Part shown: positions 1 to 8,543 of the stretch, in pieces
Layout: the number at the start of each line of letters is the position of its first letter
Numbering within the stretch: position 1 is the first letter of the stretch
Assembly: GCA_964384025.1 (NCBI GenBank)
Contig: CAYLJJ010000023.1
Coordinates: 1-64,000, forward strand
DNA: 64,000 nucleotides
Direction: 5' to 3'
Origin: CAYLJJ01 sp964384025
GTDB taxonomy: Bacteria > Myxococcota_A > Bradymonadia > UBA7976 > UBA1532
The notes under the pieces: model-generated
What the model saw: only the letters and a program-made list of their open reading frames with translations
The model's database searches: none
What the model was told of the DNA's origin: nothing
Program-made: the position numbers and the translations under genes

Positions 1-180
1 AGGAGCAGGCTCTTCACTAACGACAGGAGCAGGCTGCTCACTGGGCTCTTCACTAACGACAGGAACAGGCTGCTCACTGGGCTCTTCACTGATGACAGGA
101 GCAGGTTGCTCACTGGGCTCTTCGCTGGCGACAAGCGTAGGCTCTTCGCTGGCGACAGGCGCAGGCTGCTCACTGACTGG
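1..180. repeat. In-frame tandem repeat of 36-nt and 24-nt units
   Basis: On the plus strand the units start with aggagcaggctgctcactgg or a close variant. Three 36-nt copies lie at 25-60, 61-96 and 97-132. Shorter 24-nt copies lie at 1-24 and 133-156, with a decayed copy at 157-180. All lengths are multiples of three. On the minus strand they encode the SEEPSEQPAPVV-like tail of the acidic protein. The array runs off the left edge, so the total copy number is unknown. Confidence 0.85.
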
Positions 181-816
181 ACTCAAGGGAGAGGGTCCCC
201 CGCTTATCAGCCCCAGGGGAGAGAGACCTTTACCTACCGCGCTCAACGGACTCGAAGATCTCACTGGAGGAAAGCCCTCTATAGGAGCCGACTGCAACGT
301 CGTCTCTTGAGCTTCTAGAGTGTCTTTGGGCTCAAAAGGAGCATCGATAATCTCATCTTTGAGCTGTTCTAGAGCCGCCGCATCTGCAGGGCTCACACCA
401 TACTCATCCACCCTTGCTTCTTCAGAGTCGTTCGATTCTGTCTCTGAAGAATCATCGCTCGGTTCTGCCTTGGAAGAGTCTCTAACTTGCTCTGATTCTT
501 CAACTTCGGAAGCAGCCAAAGACTCGTCAAGCTCATCGGTTTTTGACTCAGGTTTAATCTCTCTTTCAGCAGAGGCTTCAGGATCCTCTGGAACTTCTGT
601 CTTTTTTACCTCCCCTTCAACAGGAGCTTCTGTAGTTTTGCCCTCTTCTTCAGTGGAAGACTCTACCGCTTGAGATGGGAGAGTTTCCTCGACTTCAGGA
701 ACCTTTACTGGCTCATCAGAAGAGTTTGAGCTCGCCTTTGGCCCTTCAATTTGAGCGGGTTTGGACAATCCAAAGATGCTACGGAAAAAATTTAGAAATC
801 TAGCCCAGAAAGACAT
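1..816 (-). CDS. Acidic, Glu/Ser/Pro-rich repeat protein (C-terminus beyond the window)
   Basis: The minus-strand frame is open from the ATG at 816 to the window edge, so at least 272 residues are present and the C-terminus is missing. The N-terminus MSFWARFLNFFRSIFG could form an amphipathic, membrane-associating helix. A long acidic, low-complexity stretch follows, rich in Glu, Ser, Asp and Pro. From about residue 212 the chain becomes tandem 8- and 12-residue units of the type SEEPSEQPAPVV. The ATG overlaps the stop of the upstream DUF2997 gene (TGATG), so the gene is probably translationally coupled as the last visible member of the FHA/Ycf46-like/Ycf35-like operon. I recognise no family. 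The layout suggests a membrane-peripheral disordered scaffold or tether, which is inference only. The plus-strand open frames over this region are shadows of it. Confidence 0.8.
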   Translation of the reverse strand, partial: MSFWARFLNFFRSIFGLSKPAQIEGPKASSNSSDEPVKVPEVEETLPSQAVESSTEEEGKTTEAPVEGEVKKTEVPEDPEASAEREIKPESKTDELDESLAASEVEESEQVRDSSKAEPSDDSSETESNDSEEARVDEYGVSPADAAALEQLKDEIIDAPFEPKDTLEAQETTLQSAPIEGFPPVRSSSPLSAVGKGLSPLGLISGGPSPLSPVSEQPAPVASEEPTLVASEEPSEQPAPVISEEPSEQPVPVVSEEPSEQPAPVVSEEPAP

Positions 817-1022
817 CAATCATCCCCTAATATTACAGAGGTTTCGGTTTTAAGCTCTTCTTGGTAATATTCGGAGGTTTTTTGGCGTTCCACAACAACG
901 CCCAGCTCCGCTTCTAGAGTTTTTGTAAGCTCCAGACAGGCTGATCCTGGGACACCCTTGACTTGGAAGCTAATCTCACCATCTGCTGAAATTTGAATCT
1001 CAATTTCCTGTCTTACCGCCAT
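816..1022 (-). CDS. DUF2997 family small protein
   Basis: A 68-residue protein starting MAVRQEIEIQIS, then a central GEISFQVKGVPGSACLELTK stretch. The size, the beta-rich N-terminus and the conserved G-x2-G-x2-C core fit DUF2997, which in cyanobacteria is encoded beside the Ycf35-like DUF1257 protein. The start overlaps the upstream DUF1257 gene by 10 nt and the stop overlaps the downstream acidic-protein ATG by one base, so the gene sits inside a translationally coupled chain. The single conserved Cys at about residue 29 is notable. No biochemical function is known to me. The family call rests on sequence pattern plus neighbourhood. Confidence 0.75.
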   Translation of the reverse strand: MAVRQEIEIQISADGEISFQVKGVPGSACLELTKTLEAELGVVVERQKTSEYYQEELKTETSVILGDD

Positions 1023-1408
1023 TTTCGCACCGTAATAGAGATGGTTTTGTCCTCTTTGACCTCATCGGTCTCAATGGTATAACCCATCCGGGCGACTTCA
1101 CTGAGCACTTGATGGTAAGCATATCGCTGAGTGACTGTCTTAACGAACTCTTCTTGAGTAACGCCTCGTGTCGTTTCGATTCCCCACCAATCAGCTACAA
1201 ATTCATAGCCTTCAGTGGTTTGGACCACCCCAATATCATAGCTCCGGCTGGCTTTGATGGAGAGATCCGCCTTGGTCTTCTGCCCTAGATATCCTCGAAC
1301 CTCGACGCCCTGCTCCGCCTCTGTAAACTCATAGTTCAGATCTTTAAGGGCTGCTTTTAGGCTCACCAAGTTTTTGATCTTGGTCTTTACCTTGCTAAAG
1401 TGCGACAT
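1013..1408 (-). CDS. Ycf35-like protein (DUF1257)
   Basis: 131 residues from the ATG at 1408, where the protein begins MSHFSKVKTKI, the typical start of the Ycf35/DUF1257 family. A GAGGCGG Shine-Dalgarno sits just upstream, so I prefer this start to an in-frame one three codons earlier. Other family-like stretches are the LKDLNYEF segment, GYEFVADWWG at about residues 69-78, a QRYAYHQVL helix and a basic C-terminus. Ycf35 occurs in red-algal plastids and cyanobacteria. Its role is unsettled. The gene lies between a Ycf46-like AAA ATPase (a 5-nt gap) and DUF2997 (a 10-nt overlap), the same partners seen for relatives elsewhere, which supports the call. Confidence 0.85.
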   Translation of the reverse strand: MSHFSKVKTKIKNLVSLKAALKDLNYEFTEAEQGVEVRGYLGQKTKADLSIKASRSYDIGVVQTTEGYEFVADWWGIETTRGVTQEEFVKTVTQRYAYHQVLSEVARMGYTIETDEVKEDKTISITVRKWR

Positions 1409-1413
1409 CCGCC

Positions 1414-3000
1414 TCAAAACTCCAGATTTCGGAAACCGGCAGGGACACTGCCTCGCTCTTCAGGCTCAGGCTCCTCGCCCTCATCATCACGAGGTCCGAT
1501 GGGCAGGCCACTGGCGCTGCGGGCCCGCGCCGCCGCCCAATCCCTCAATTCGTCGATCTTCTCTTTCATGGTGCGGCTGAGCGGGATGACCTCCTGACAG
1601 GCTTGGAAAATACGCTCATCGTTCAACTTATCATTGTCAAAGAAAGCATCATAGAGAGCACTGATAACCCCCTGTTCAATCTCTGCGCCGCTGAAGGACT
1701 TGCTGGCTCGAGCGAGGCCCTCAATGTCAAAATTGTCAGGATCACGCTTCTTTTTCTGGAGGTGAATCCGAAAGATCTCCTCTCGCTCCGCCTCGCTGGG
1801 AAGGTCCGCGAAGAAGATCTCATCAAAGCGCCCCTTTCTAAGCAGCTCAGGAGGCAACATAGAAACATCATTGGCGGTGGCGATGACAAAAACAGGGCTG
1901 CTCTTCTCTTGAAGCCAAGTGATAAAGCTTCCAAAGACGCGCGCGGTGGTCCCAGCGTCGCTCTGTCCTGAGGACTGAACTCCACTGAAGCCCTTCTCCA
2001 ACTCATCTAACCAGAGGACAGCAGGAGCAACCGCCTCGGCGGTGGAGATCACTTTGCGGATGTTCTGCTCAGAGCTGCCCACCAGACCGCTGAAGACCTT
2101 ACCCACATCAAGACGCAAGAGAGGCATCTGCCAGAGAGCACCCACCGCCTTGGCCGTCAGGGACTTACCACAGCCAGGGATACCGATAAGCAAGATCCCC
2201 TTGGGGACCGGTAGACCAAACTCTCGCGCTCTTTGGCCAAAAGCATCTTTACGTTTGCTCAGCCACTCCTTGAGGATCTTGAGGCCGCCCACCTCAGCGA
2301 ACTTCTCTTGAGCTTCATAAAACTCAAGAAGCCCCGATTTGCGAATGATCGCCTTCTTCTCAGAGAGGATGGTGTCGATGTTGAAATCTCGGTGGCGAAT
2401 CAAGCTCTTGGATAGGACAAATTGGGCCTCGTCATAGGTGAGACCCAGGGCCGCTTCGGTAAAGCGCTCTAAGGTCTCCGCATCATGCTTGAGTTGGTAT
2501 GCCCCAGAGAACTCTTCAATCAGCGCGCCCAACTCCAAACGATCCGGGAGCTCAAAGTCCACCATCGCGGTCTCTGTCTCCAGCTCTCCAGGAACCCGAA
2601 GGTTTCGAGAGAGGAGCAGCACATTCTTACGAAAGTCAGACTCTCGGAAACTGCGGTAGCAGTCGCGTAGGCGACGAACGACGACAGGATCTTTAAGGTA
2701 GGGGTGAAAGTCGCGGAGGGCAAAGAGGGCGTTGTCCTCATAGCGGATGATAAAGTCCAGCGCCTTGATGGGGTCTCGTAGATCGTTAAACTCCTCATCC
2801 CCTGTGAAACCCTCGGTGATCGACCAAAAGAGGAGCTTGCGCTCCACCGAAGCCCGCGTGTTGAGATCATCGCGGATACCCGCCAGGGTGTCTTCAACCC
2901 GCAGCTCCTCTCCGCTGTTGATATAGATGATGGGATAGCGGGCTCGGAGCAGATGCTCCAGCTCAGTGCGGCTGTTCACCTTCTTCACTTCAACTCCCAT
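1414..3000 (-). CDS. Ycf46-like AAA+ ATPase
   Basis: About 528 residues, close to cyanobacterial and plastid Ycf46. The N-terminal half is the helical substrate or partner domain. The AAA module carries Walker A GIPGCGKSLT (about 272-281), the region PLLRLDVGKVFSGLVG, Walker B AVLWLDELEKGF (about 327), and a sensor-1/arginine-finger region IATANDVSMLPPELLRKGRF (about 373-392). The C-terminus ends in an acidic tail. The ATG at 3000 lies inside the last codons of the upstream FHA gene; a TTG two codons earlier is possible, and no clear Shine-Dalgarno is seen for either, which suggests coupled translation. In cyanobacteria Ycf46 has been linked to inorganic-carbon and photosynthesis regulation; that role cannot simply carry over to a bacterium showing no phototrophy genes. 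Here it more likely remodels a partner bound by the Ycf35/DUF2997 pair, which is inference. Confidence 0.88.
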   Translation of the reverse strand: MGVEVKKVNSRTELEHLLRARYPIIYINSGEELRVEDTLAGIRDDLNTRASVERKLLFWSITEGFTGDEEFNDLRDPIKALDFIIRYEDNALFALRDFHPYLKDPVVVRRLRDCYRSFRESDFRKNVLLLSRNLRVPGELETETAMVDFELPDRLELGALIEEFSGAYQLKHDAETLERFTEAALGLTYDEAQFVLSKSLIRHRDFNIDTILSEKKAIIRKSGLLEFYEAQEKFAEVGGLKILKEWLSKRKDAFGQRAREFGLPVPKGILLIGIPGCGKSLTAKAVGALWQMPLLRLDVGKVFSGLVGSSEQNIRKVISTAEAVAPAVLWLDELEKGFSGVQSSGQSDAGTTARVFGSFITWLQEKSSPVFVIATANDVSMLPPELLRKGRFDEIFFADLPSEAEREEIFRIHLQKKKRDPDNFDIEGLARASKSFSGAEIEQGVISALYDAFFDNDKLNDERIFQACQEVIPLSRTMKEKIDELRDWAAARARSASGLPIGPRDDEGEEPEPEERGSVPAGFRNLEF

Positions 3001-5062
3001 AACCAAAGCTGTACAGGACCTCTCTGAAGCGGCGGAGTGCTCGCTTAAAGCTTTCGGAGCCTTCGTGTGCCTTCTTCAAAGCCTCTAGGGCAGACTCAAG
3101 GCTCCAAAGAGCGTCTGCTTCATGGAGCGCCTCTCCCAATTGAGTGGTCATAGCATTGTCGATACCCTGATCGACAGCCTGAACCACCAGCTTTATCAAA
3201 GGATCCAGGTCCTGAACGCTGGTTTGCCCCTGTTCTATATTCATGCGCAGCTCAGAAGCCAGATCGTTTATAGACTCATAACTCTTGATCGCCGCGCCCT
3301 TGAGGAGCACGAACTCCTCAGCAGAGTGGCTGCCCTCAGCTTGAGCTGGACTGGGCTGAGCCGGATCAGCGCTTTGTTGCTGAGCAGCCTTCAGTTCGAC
3401 TTGAAGCTGTTGAACCTGCTCCTGAGCGGTGCTCAGCTCAGCCTGGAGCCCGTTCAATCTGTGCTCTGTCTTACGTTTCTCCTTCTGAGCCGCCTGCCGT
3501 TCTGCCTCTGAGTCTTTTAAGGCCAGCCTTAGATCTTGAAGCTCCTCAAGCTCAGGGCCGTGCTCTGGAGAAGCGCTCTCCTCCAGTTGATGTTTCAGCT
3601 CGCGGTTGCTGCGACGCAGCTTGTTGAGCTGCTCCATCAATTCACGGATGTTAGGAGCAGGTTGAGAGTGCTGTTGAAGCTCCCCTCGTAGCTCCTCCAG
3701 CTCCTGTTCTAGGCTCTGTTTGCTGCGGTTCAGCTCATCTCTTATCGCTTGAGTCGCGCTCAACTCCTCCCTGAGACGCTTTGACTCCTGCCCCTCTCCA
3801 ACTCCAGCTTGAGCACGCTCCTCCAGCTGTTGGCTGCGACGACGCTCTCGGCTGATCTCAGCTTGGAGATCGCCAAGCATCACCTCCTTCTCAGAGAGAA
3901 CTTGGCGGAGGTGTTCGATGGTGGTGTTGAGCGCCTTTCGGGTGCTGTTGTCATCTCCCAAGGCGAGCTGAAGGTTGGCGTTCTCCTCTTCGATATGACC
4001 CAGGTCATATTCCAGCTCACTGATCTGATGTTGAAGCTCTTTGTTCTCGCGCTCTTTTTGTCGCACCTCACGCTTCAAATCAGCGATGCTGCCCGCCAAA
4101 TCTCCCTCTCGATGATCAGATACACTCTGAGCACCCTGAAGCTCCTTATGCTGATCCTGGAGCTTGAGCAGCTCCAACTCCAGCTCCTTCTTCTCCTCTC
4201 GCAGAGCCTCCAGTTGTCGCTGTTTGCCCTGATTTTCTCCCTTGAGGTCCAAGATACGTTGGCTCAGGGTGTCGCGCTTCTCATGATCTCTCAGCCGCCC
4301 TCGCTCCAGCTCTTGGATTCTTCGTTCCTGATCTTCGCGGTTGAGATTCAGCTCTGAGAGCTGCTCCTCCTGCTGCTCTCGCAGCGTCTCAAGGGACTTT
4401 AGTTCTCTCTCTACCTCTTGGAGATGGAGCTGATCTTTGCTGCTTAGAAGCTGCTCACTGGGCTTGGCTTTGGGGGGCTGAAGATCAGGTTTGATCGCCT
4501 CTACAGGCTCATCTTGGCGAGACAGCACGACCCGACGAGGCTTCATCCCCCCAGGCGCAGGAGAGAGACGCTTGCGCGCTTTGCGGCCTTGAGGAGCTTG
4601 GGAGTAGCGACGGTTTAAGGGACGAGCGCGGGGCACAGGTTTGAGAGGACTCGCAGAATCGTTCACCTCAGAGAGAGGAACAGGCTTGGCCCTGGGGACC
4701 GCGCTGGCCAGAGGGACAGGAACAGCTTGAGCTACCGGGATCGGGGTGCCCTGCCTCTGTAGAACCTCTCGAAACTGGAAGCGCATATCACCACAGCGGA
4801 GCTGATCCCCATCTTTAAGTTCTACCAGCTGGATCCTCTGTTCGTTGCGATAGGTCCCATTGGAGCTGTTGAGGTCTTCTATCTGAAAATGCCCCTCCTT
4901 AAAGAAAATCCGGGCATGCTCTCTGGAGACGGAAAGTTGGTTAACGACCGTGATCTTGCAAGCTGGGTGTCGTCCAATCTTGCATTCCTCCAAAGGGTTC
5001 AGATCGCATCTCTGCTCAACTCCATTTTTAGAGTTGTACAGCAACCAAGCTGGACTCGGCAT
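2990..5062 (-). CDS. FHA-domain protein with long coiled coil
   Basis: 690 residues from the ATG at 5062, placed six bases after an AAGGAG Shine-Dalgarno. The in-frame ATG at 5068 abuts that site and is less likely. An N-terminal FHA domain spans about residues 24-98, with the phosphothreonine-pocket motifs IGRHP, SREHA and NSSNGTY intact. A Pro/Arg-rich linker follows to about residue 215. The protein then becomes a very long Glu/Gln/Leu/Lys heptad coiled coil to about 575, and ends in a compact helical domain. No transmembrane segment is seen, so it is a cytoplasmic phospho-peptide-binding scaffold. It is the first gene of the chain leading to the Ycf46-like ATPase, whose start overlaps its end. 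No Ser/Thr kinase is encoded in the window. Confidence 0.88.
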   Translation of the reverse strand: MPSPAWLLYNSKNGVEQRCDLNPLEECKIGRHPACKITVVNQLSVSREHARIFFKEGHFQIEDLNSSNGTYRNEQRIQLVELKDGDQLRCGDMRFQFREVLQRQGTPIPVAQAVPVPLASAVPRAKPVPLSEVNDSASPLKPVPRARPLNRRYSQAPQGRKARKRLSPAPGGMKPRRVVLSRQDEPVEAIKPDLQPPKAKPSEQLLSSKDQLHLQEVERELKSLETLREQQEEQLSELNLNREDQERRIQELERGRLRDHEKRDTLSQRILDLKGENQGKQRQLEALREEKKELELELLKLQDQHKELQGAQSVSDHREGDLAGSIADLKREVRQKERENKELQHQISELEYDLGHIEEENANLQLALGDDNSTRKALNTTIEHLRQVLSEKEVMLGDLQAEISRERRRSQQLEERAQAGVGEGQESKRLREELSATQAIRDELNRSKQSLEQELEELRGELQQHSQPAPNIRELMEQLNKLRRSNRELKHQLEESASPEHGPELEELQDLRLALKDSEAERQAAQKEKRKTEHRLNGLQAELSTAQEQVQQLQVELKAAQQQSADPAQPSPAQAEGSHSAEEFVLLKGAAIKSYESINDLASELRMNIEQGQTSVQDLDPLIKLVVQAVDQGIDNAMTTQLGEALHEADALWSLESALEALKKAHEGSESFKRALRRFREVLYSFGYGS

Positions 5063-5182
5063 GGCCATCTCCTTTATGCGCCCCCAGATCCGCAAGCCGA
5101 AGAATATAGTCTTCACCCCCTCGCTTCACAACTTAAACCCCAGATCCTGAGCTGCTGATCCGTCACCCTGGTTGAACAACAG

Positions 5183-5215
5183 CTCCTTTGCAACTTCTGG
5201 AGCGCTGCAAAGGAG
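5183..5215. repeat. Inverted repeat between truD and the FHA operon
   Basis: Perfect 10-bp arms CTCCTTTGCA (5183-5192) and TGCAAAGGAG (5206-5215) flank a 13-nt loop. It sits downstream of truD and about 120 nt upstream of the FHA gene start. Read on the minus strand the hairpin is followed by CTGTTGTTC, too poor in U for a confident intrinsic terminator. It may be a weak terminator, an operator or an RNA hairpin in the FHA leader. Confidence 0.5.
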
Positions 5216-5293
5216 ATCGCTCCAAATTATAGAGGGTCCCACAGCTGTGATGGGAGAGGACTGAGCGGGAGCTACTGCTTCTTTCAAGCTGAA

Positions 5294-6307
5294 TCAAGCG
5301 GAAAGAGCACCCAGAAAGACGGTGGCGAAGCTGCCCTTAGGCAGCGTGAAGCTGAGCCGCAGGTCCTCCCCAAGCCACTCCAACTCCAGGTCCTTAACCT
5401 GAACCCGCGCCGCTCGTCGCGTTCCTGGAGCGAGGCGGCTGAGCGCCTTAAGCTCTTTGGCTCCAAGCTTCAAGCGCTCCAAGAGGAGCGCCTCCTCCTC
5501 AGCAGCAGCGCCCGCTGCCTTAAAAGCTTTGGGACCAAACATAGGACCCGCTGGATCGATCTCACCTGAGTCCAGGCGGGGCCGCTCCAATTCAGGATCT
5601 TCAGCGAGAAAGAGACCACCTGAGAGGCGCTTACGGAGGACCTCGCCAGGGCGAGCGCTGTGTAGGGTCTCCGCCTTAACTCGCTGCCCCAACCAGAGGT
5701 TAAAGAGAGCCGATTGGAGAGCGCTGGCTAAGAAACGAGCGTTCTGAGGTGGTCGCCCTCGACGCTGAAGCATCCTCAGTGCCTCCTCTAAGTTGGCGCT
5801 GGCGAAGCGCTGAGGGCCAAAGTAGTTGGGAAACCCTGCCCCCAACACCCCCAACAGAGCGGGCAAACGCTGGGGTGCCTCAGCATGAACCCCTCTCAAC
5901 AAGATCTGAAAGCGGTTGCCCTTGAGATGCCCCATGCGCAGCTTGTTGCCATGTCGCTGGCACTCCAGGATCTGAAGCCCCTCCAACTCAGGATCAACAG
6001 GCTTCACCGGCATCGAGAGCCACTGAGTCGTCACCGCGCAGCGATCTTTCTGCCCTGCGCTGCCGATCTCTCGCGCAGAGATGCCCGCCGCGCGAGCCAA
6101 GACACGCTTGAGGTAGGGGGTGCTCATATCCCGTTTCTGCACCCTGAAAAACCAGTGTTCTCCCTCTCCCGAGGGGAGATAGGCAGGGATCTCATCTACC
6201 TGGAAATGTTCAGGGATCCCGTCGATCTGTCCCCCAATCCCAGGGAGAGCGCTGCTCCTCCAGGGACAATCAGGGCTGCCAGGGCGAACCTGGGCGGTCT
6301 CAATCAA
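5294..6307 (-). CDS. truD: tRNA pseudouridine(13) synthase TruD
   Basis: 337 residues, near the 349 of the E. coli enzyme. TruD isomerises U13 of certain tRNAs to pseudouridine. The catalytic-Asp motif AGQKDRCAVTTQW lies at about 84-96, with Asp88 the expected nucleophile. The NYFGPQRFA motif and the C-terminal LPKGSFATVFL are also typical. The N-terminal PEHFQVDEIP matches the family's P-E-D-F-x-V-x-E region. The start is probably a TTG at 6307, overlapping the end of the upstream Fe-S oxidoreductase by 8 nt; no good Shine-Dalgarno is seen, consistent with coupling. The functional link to that oxidoreductase is not obvious. Confidence 0.93.
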   Translation of the reverse strand: MIETAQVRPGSPDCPWRSSALPGIGGQIDGIPEHFQVDEIPAYLPSGEGEHWFFRVQKRDMSTPYLKRVLARAAGISAREIGSAGQKDRCAVTTQWLSMPVKPVDPELEGLQILECQRHGNKLRMGHLKGNRFQILLRGVHAEAPQRLPALLGVLGAGFPNYFGPQRFASANLEEALRMLQRRGRPPQNARFLASALQSALFNLWLGQRVKAETLHSARPGEVLRKRLSGGLFLAEDPELERPRLDSGEIDPAGPMFGPKAFKAAGAAAEEEALLLERLKLGAKELKALSRLAPGTRRAARVQVKDLELEWLGEDLRLSFTLPKGSFATVFLGALSA

Positions 6308-8363
6308 CGCGGATATCCAATAGTTCAGCCAGATCCATCACCTTGACCTCCTCCTCCTTGCTGCGAGCCTTGACTCCATCATCGATCATCGTTCGGCAGA
6401 AATTGCAGGCCACCGCGATGGTGTCCGCCTTGGTCTTCATCAACTCATCTGTGCGTTGGTAGTTGATCCGCTCGCCGAGGTTCATCTCCATCCACATATG
6501 CCCGCCGCCTGCACCGCAGCAGAGCCCAAGCTGTCGATTCCGCTCGCTCTCCACCCGATCTACATCGGGCATAGCGTCTAAGAGGTTGCGCTGAGCATCA
6601 TATCTGTCGTTGTAGCGCCCCAGATAGCAGGAGTCGTGATAGACCACGCGGCTGCGCTCATCTCCCTGCGCCTTAACCTTAAGCTTGCCCTCTTTAAGGA
6701 GCTGGGCCAGGAAGTCGGTGTGGTGGATCACCTCATAGTTGCCGCCAAACTGAGGGTACTCGTTGCCCAGGGTGTTAAAGCAGTGAGGGCAGGTGGCGAT
6801 GATCTTCTGTACCTTCATCTTCTTAAACATTTTGATGTTGTCTTCAGCCATCTGTTGGAAGAGATATTCATCTCCCAGGCGCCGCGCTGAGTCCCCTGTA
6901 CACTTCTCGTTCTTCCCCAGGACGGCGAAGTCTACGCCCGCCTTATGAAGCAGGCGAGCCATCGCGCGGCTGACCTTCTTGCCATGATCATCAAAGGCGC
7001 CTGCGCAACCCACCCAAAGCAGATACTCCGCCTCAACGCCCTTCTTGAGCACAGGGACCTCAAACTCCAGATCCTTGAGCCAGACCTCTCGATCACGCTT
7101 GGACATCCCCCAGGGGTTGGCTCGACGGTCGATCTTCTTAAGCGCGTTGCCTGCGCCATGTCCTACCTCGCCTAGGGTCATGCTGAGGTAGCGGCGCATA
7201 TCGATGATCGCGGGGATATGCTCATTGCCAACCGGGCAGACCTCCATACAGGCTGCACAGGTTGTACAGGACCAAAGAACATCAGGCTCAAAGGTGGTGG
7301 GGATGAGCTGAGCGCGCTCATCCTCTGCCAGATTCAGGGTCTCATCCTTTAGCTTAAAGCGATCCACCATATGGTGTTTGATGCCGGTGATGATCTCCAT
7401 CGGCTTTAGGGGCTTATCGCTGCGGGCCGCCGGGCAGTTGTCTGTACAGCGACCGCATTCGGTGCAGGAGAGCCCATCTAGGGCCTGCTTCCAGCTCAGA
7501 TCCTCCAGGTTGCGCGCACCAAAGATCTCCTCCTCAAGCTCCTCTTCTTCCTCCATCTCCTCATCATCACCAAAGTCCATCTGGCGGATCGCCCCATGAG
7601 GCTCCAAGCTCATAAAGAAGATATTGAGAGGGGCTGCAAAGACATGGCTGTGTTTGCTCCAAGGCACATAGTTTGTGAAGGCCAGGAGGTTGATCAGGTG
7701 CGCCCACCAGCTTGCTTGATAGCCCAAGATCAAGCTCTCATTGCTCATCCCAGAGAAGGCGTGTCCAAAGAGGCTGCTGAACCAGATATGACCCGAGTGC
7801 GCCAACTCCTCAGGATGAAGGGCCAGATGGAAGGCCATCTGGAGGACCTCAAAGAGCATCAACCCAAAGATAAAGAGGAGGGTGTACATCGCGTCGCGAG
7901 TCAGCGGAAGGCGGGGGGGTTTGATGATCGTGCGGTTAACCAGGGCCATCCCCAGACCCACCATACAGAGGAAGCGGAAGCTATCCGCTAAGAACTCATA
8001 GGCGCCTGGGAGCTGGAAGGGCTCCCCAGCGGGGGTCCCAAACATCACCTGGAACATCTCCCACTTGGCGTCCAAAATAAAGGCCACCGTGTCTACGCTG
8101 AGGACCACAAAGGCCCCAAAGATCATGATGTGGAGAACGCCGCTATAGGTGTAGCCATTGGCGGGCAGGCGCTTCTGGCCCAGAACAAAGGTGAAGACGT
8201 TGCTGAGGCGTTTTCCAAGCTGATCCCAACGAACATCGGGGCGCTTGGCCTGAGTGATCTGCTTAAAGCGCAGATAGATGGCGAGGAAGAAAAGCAGGAT
8301 GCCTACGATCAAGATGAGCGTAAAGGCGGCGACCCCCAACCAGTTGGAAACGGGGTGATGCAT
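6300..8363 (-). CDS. Membrane Fe-S oxidoreductase, EtfD/FadF-like ETF:menaquinone oxidoreductase
   Basis: 687 residues. The N-terminal part has about six transmembrane helices resembling the cytochrome-b-like gamma subunit of nitrate reductase. Two [4Fe-4S] motifs follow: CTECGRCTDNCP at about 296 and CTTCAACMEVCP at about 365. After these come two CCG-type cysteine domains (VGCAGAF and EKCTGD; HDSCYLGRYN and GLCCGAGGGH), as in HdrD. This order matches B. subtilis FadF, mycobacterial EtfD and the Geobacter ETF:(methyl)menaquinone oxidoreductases. These pass electrons from acyl-CoA dehydrogenases, through electron-transfer flavoprotein, to menaquinone. A GGAG site six bases before the ATG supports the start. 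No etfAB or fad genes lie in the window, so the electron donor is inferred. Confidence 0.87.
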   Translation of the reverse strand: MHHPVSNWLGVAAFTLILIVGILLFFLAIYLRFKQITQAKRPDVRWDQLGKRLSNVFTFVLGQKRLPANGYTYSGVLHIMIFGAFVVLSVDTVAFILDAKWEMFQVMFGTPAGEPFQLPGAYEFLADSFRFLCMVGLGMALVNRTIIKPPRLPLTRDAMYTLLFIFGLMLFEVLQMAFHLALHPEELAHSGHIWFSSLFGHAFSGMSNESLILGYQASWWAHLINLLAFTNYVPWSKHSHVFAAPLNIFFMSLEPHGAIRQMDFGDDEEMEEEEELEEEIFGARNLEDLSWKQALDGLSCTECGRCTDNCPAARSDKPLKPMEIITGIKHHMVDRFKLKDETLNLAEDERAQLIPTTFEPDVLWSCTTCAACMEVCPVGNEHIPAIIDMRRYLSMTLGEVGHGAGNALKKIDRRANPWGMSKRDREVWLKDLEFEVPVLKKGVEAEYLLWVGCAGAFDDHGKKVSRAMARLLHKAGVDFAVLGKNEKCTGDSARRLGDEYLFQQMAEDNIKMFKKMKVQKIIATCPHCFNTLGNEYPQFGGNYEVIHHTDFLAQLLKEGKLKVKAQGDERSRVVYHDSCYLGRYNDRYDAQRNLLDAMPDVDRVESERNRQLGLCCGAGGGHMWMEMNLGERINYQRTDELMKTKADTIAVACNFCRTMIDDGVKARSKEEEVKVMDLAELLDIRVD

Positions 8364-8543
8364 AGAGAACTCCAGAGACTCTTAGATCCCTTGCGGTAAC
8401 ACGCAACAAATTGAGGGTCAAGTCGTGGTTCAGCAACCACGCCAGCGAAAACAGCAAAGCTGTCGGAGCAGGTGCCAGCACCGAAGGTGTTGGCGCCGCC
8501 GCCACTGCTGATGTAGGCGTGGTAGATTGCTGCTCACGTCGCT

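Noticed and set aside
320..673. Plus-strand Ser-rich frame of 117 codons
   Set aside because: It is antisense to the acidic repeat protein, whose Glu/Ser codons create it. The minus frame is open across the whole segment with a coupled start.
3809..4357. Plus-strand Leu-rich frame of 182 codons
   Set aside because: It is antisense to the FHA protein's coiled coil; heptad Glu/Leu/Gln codons read as Leu-rich on the other strand.
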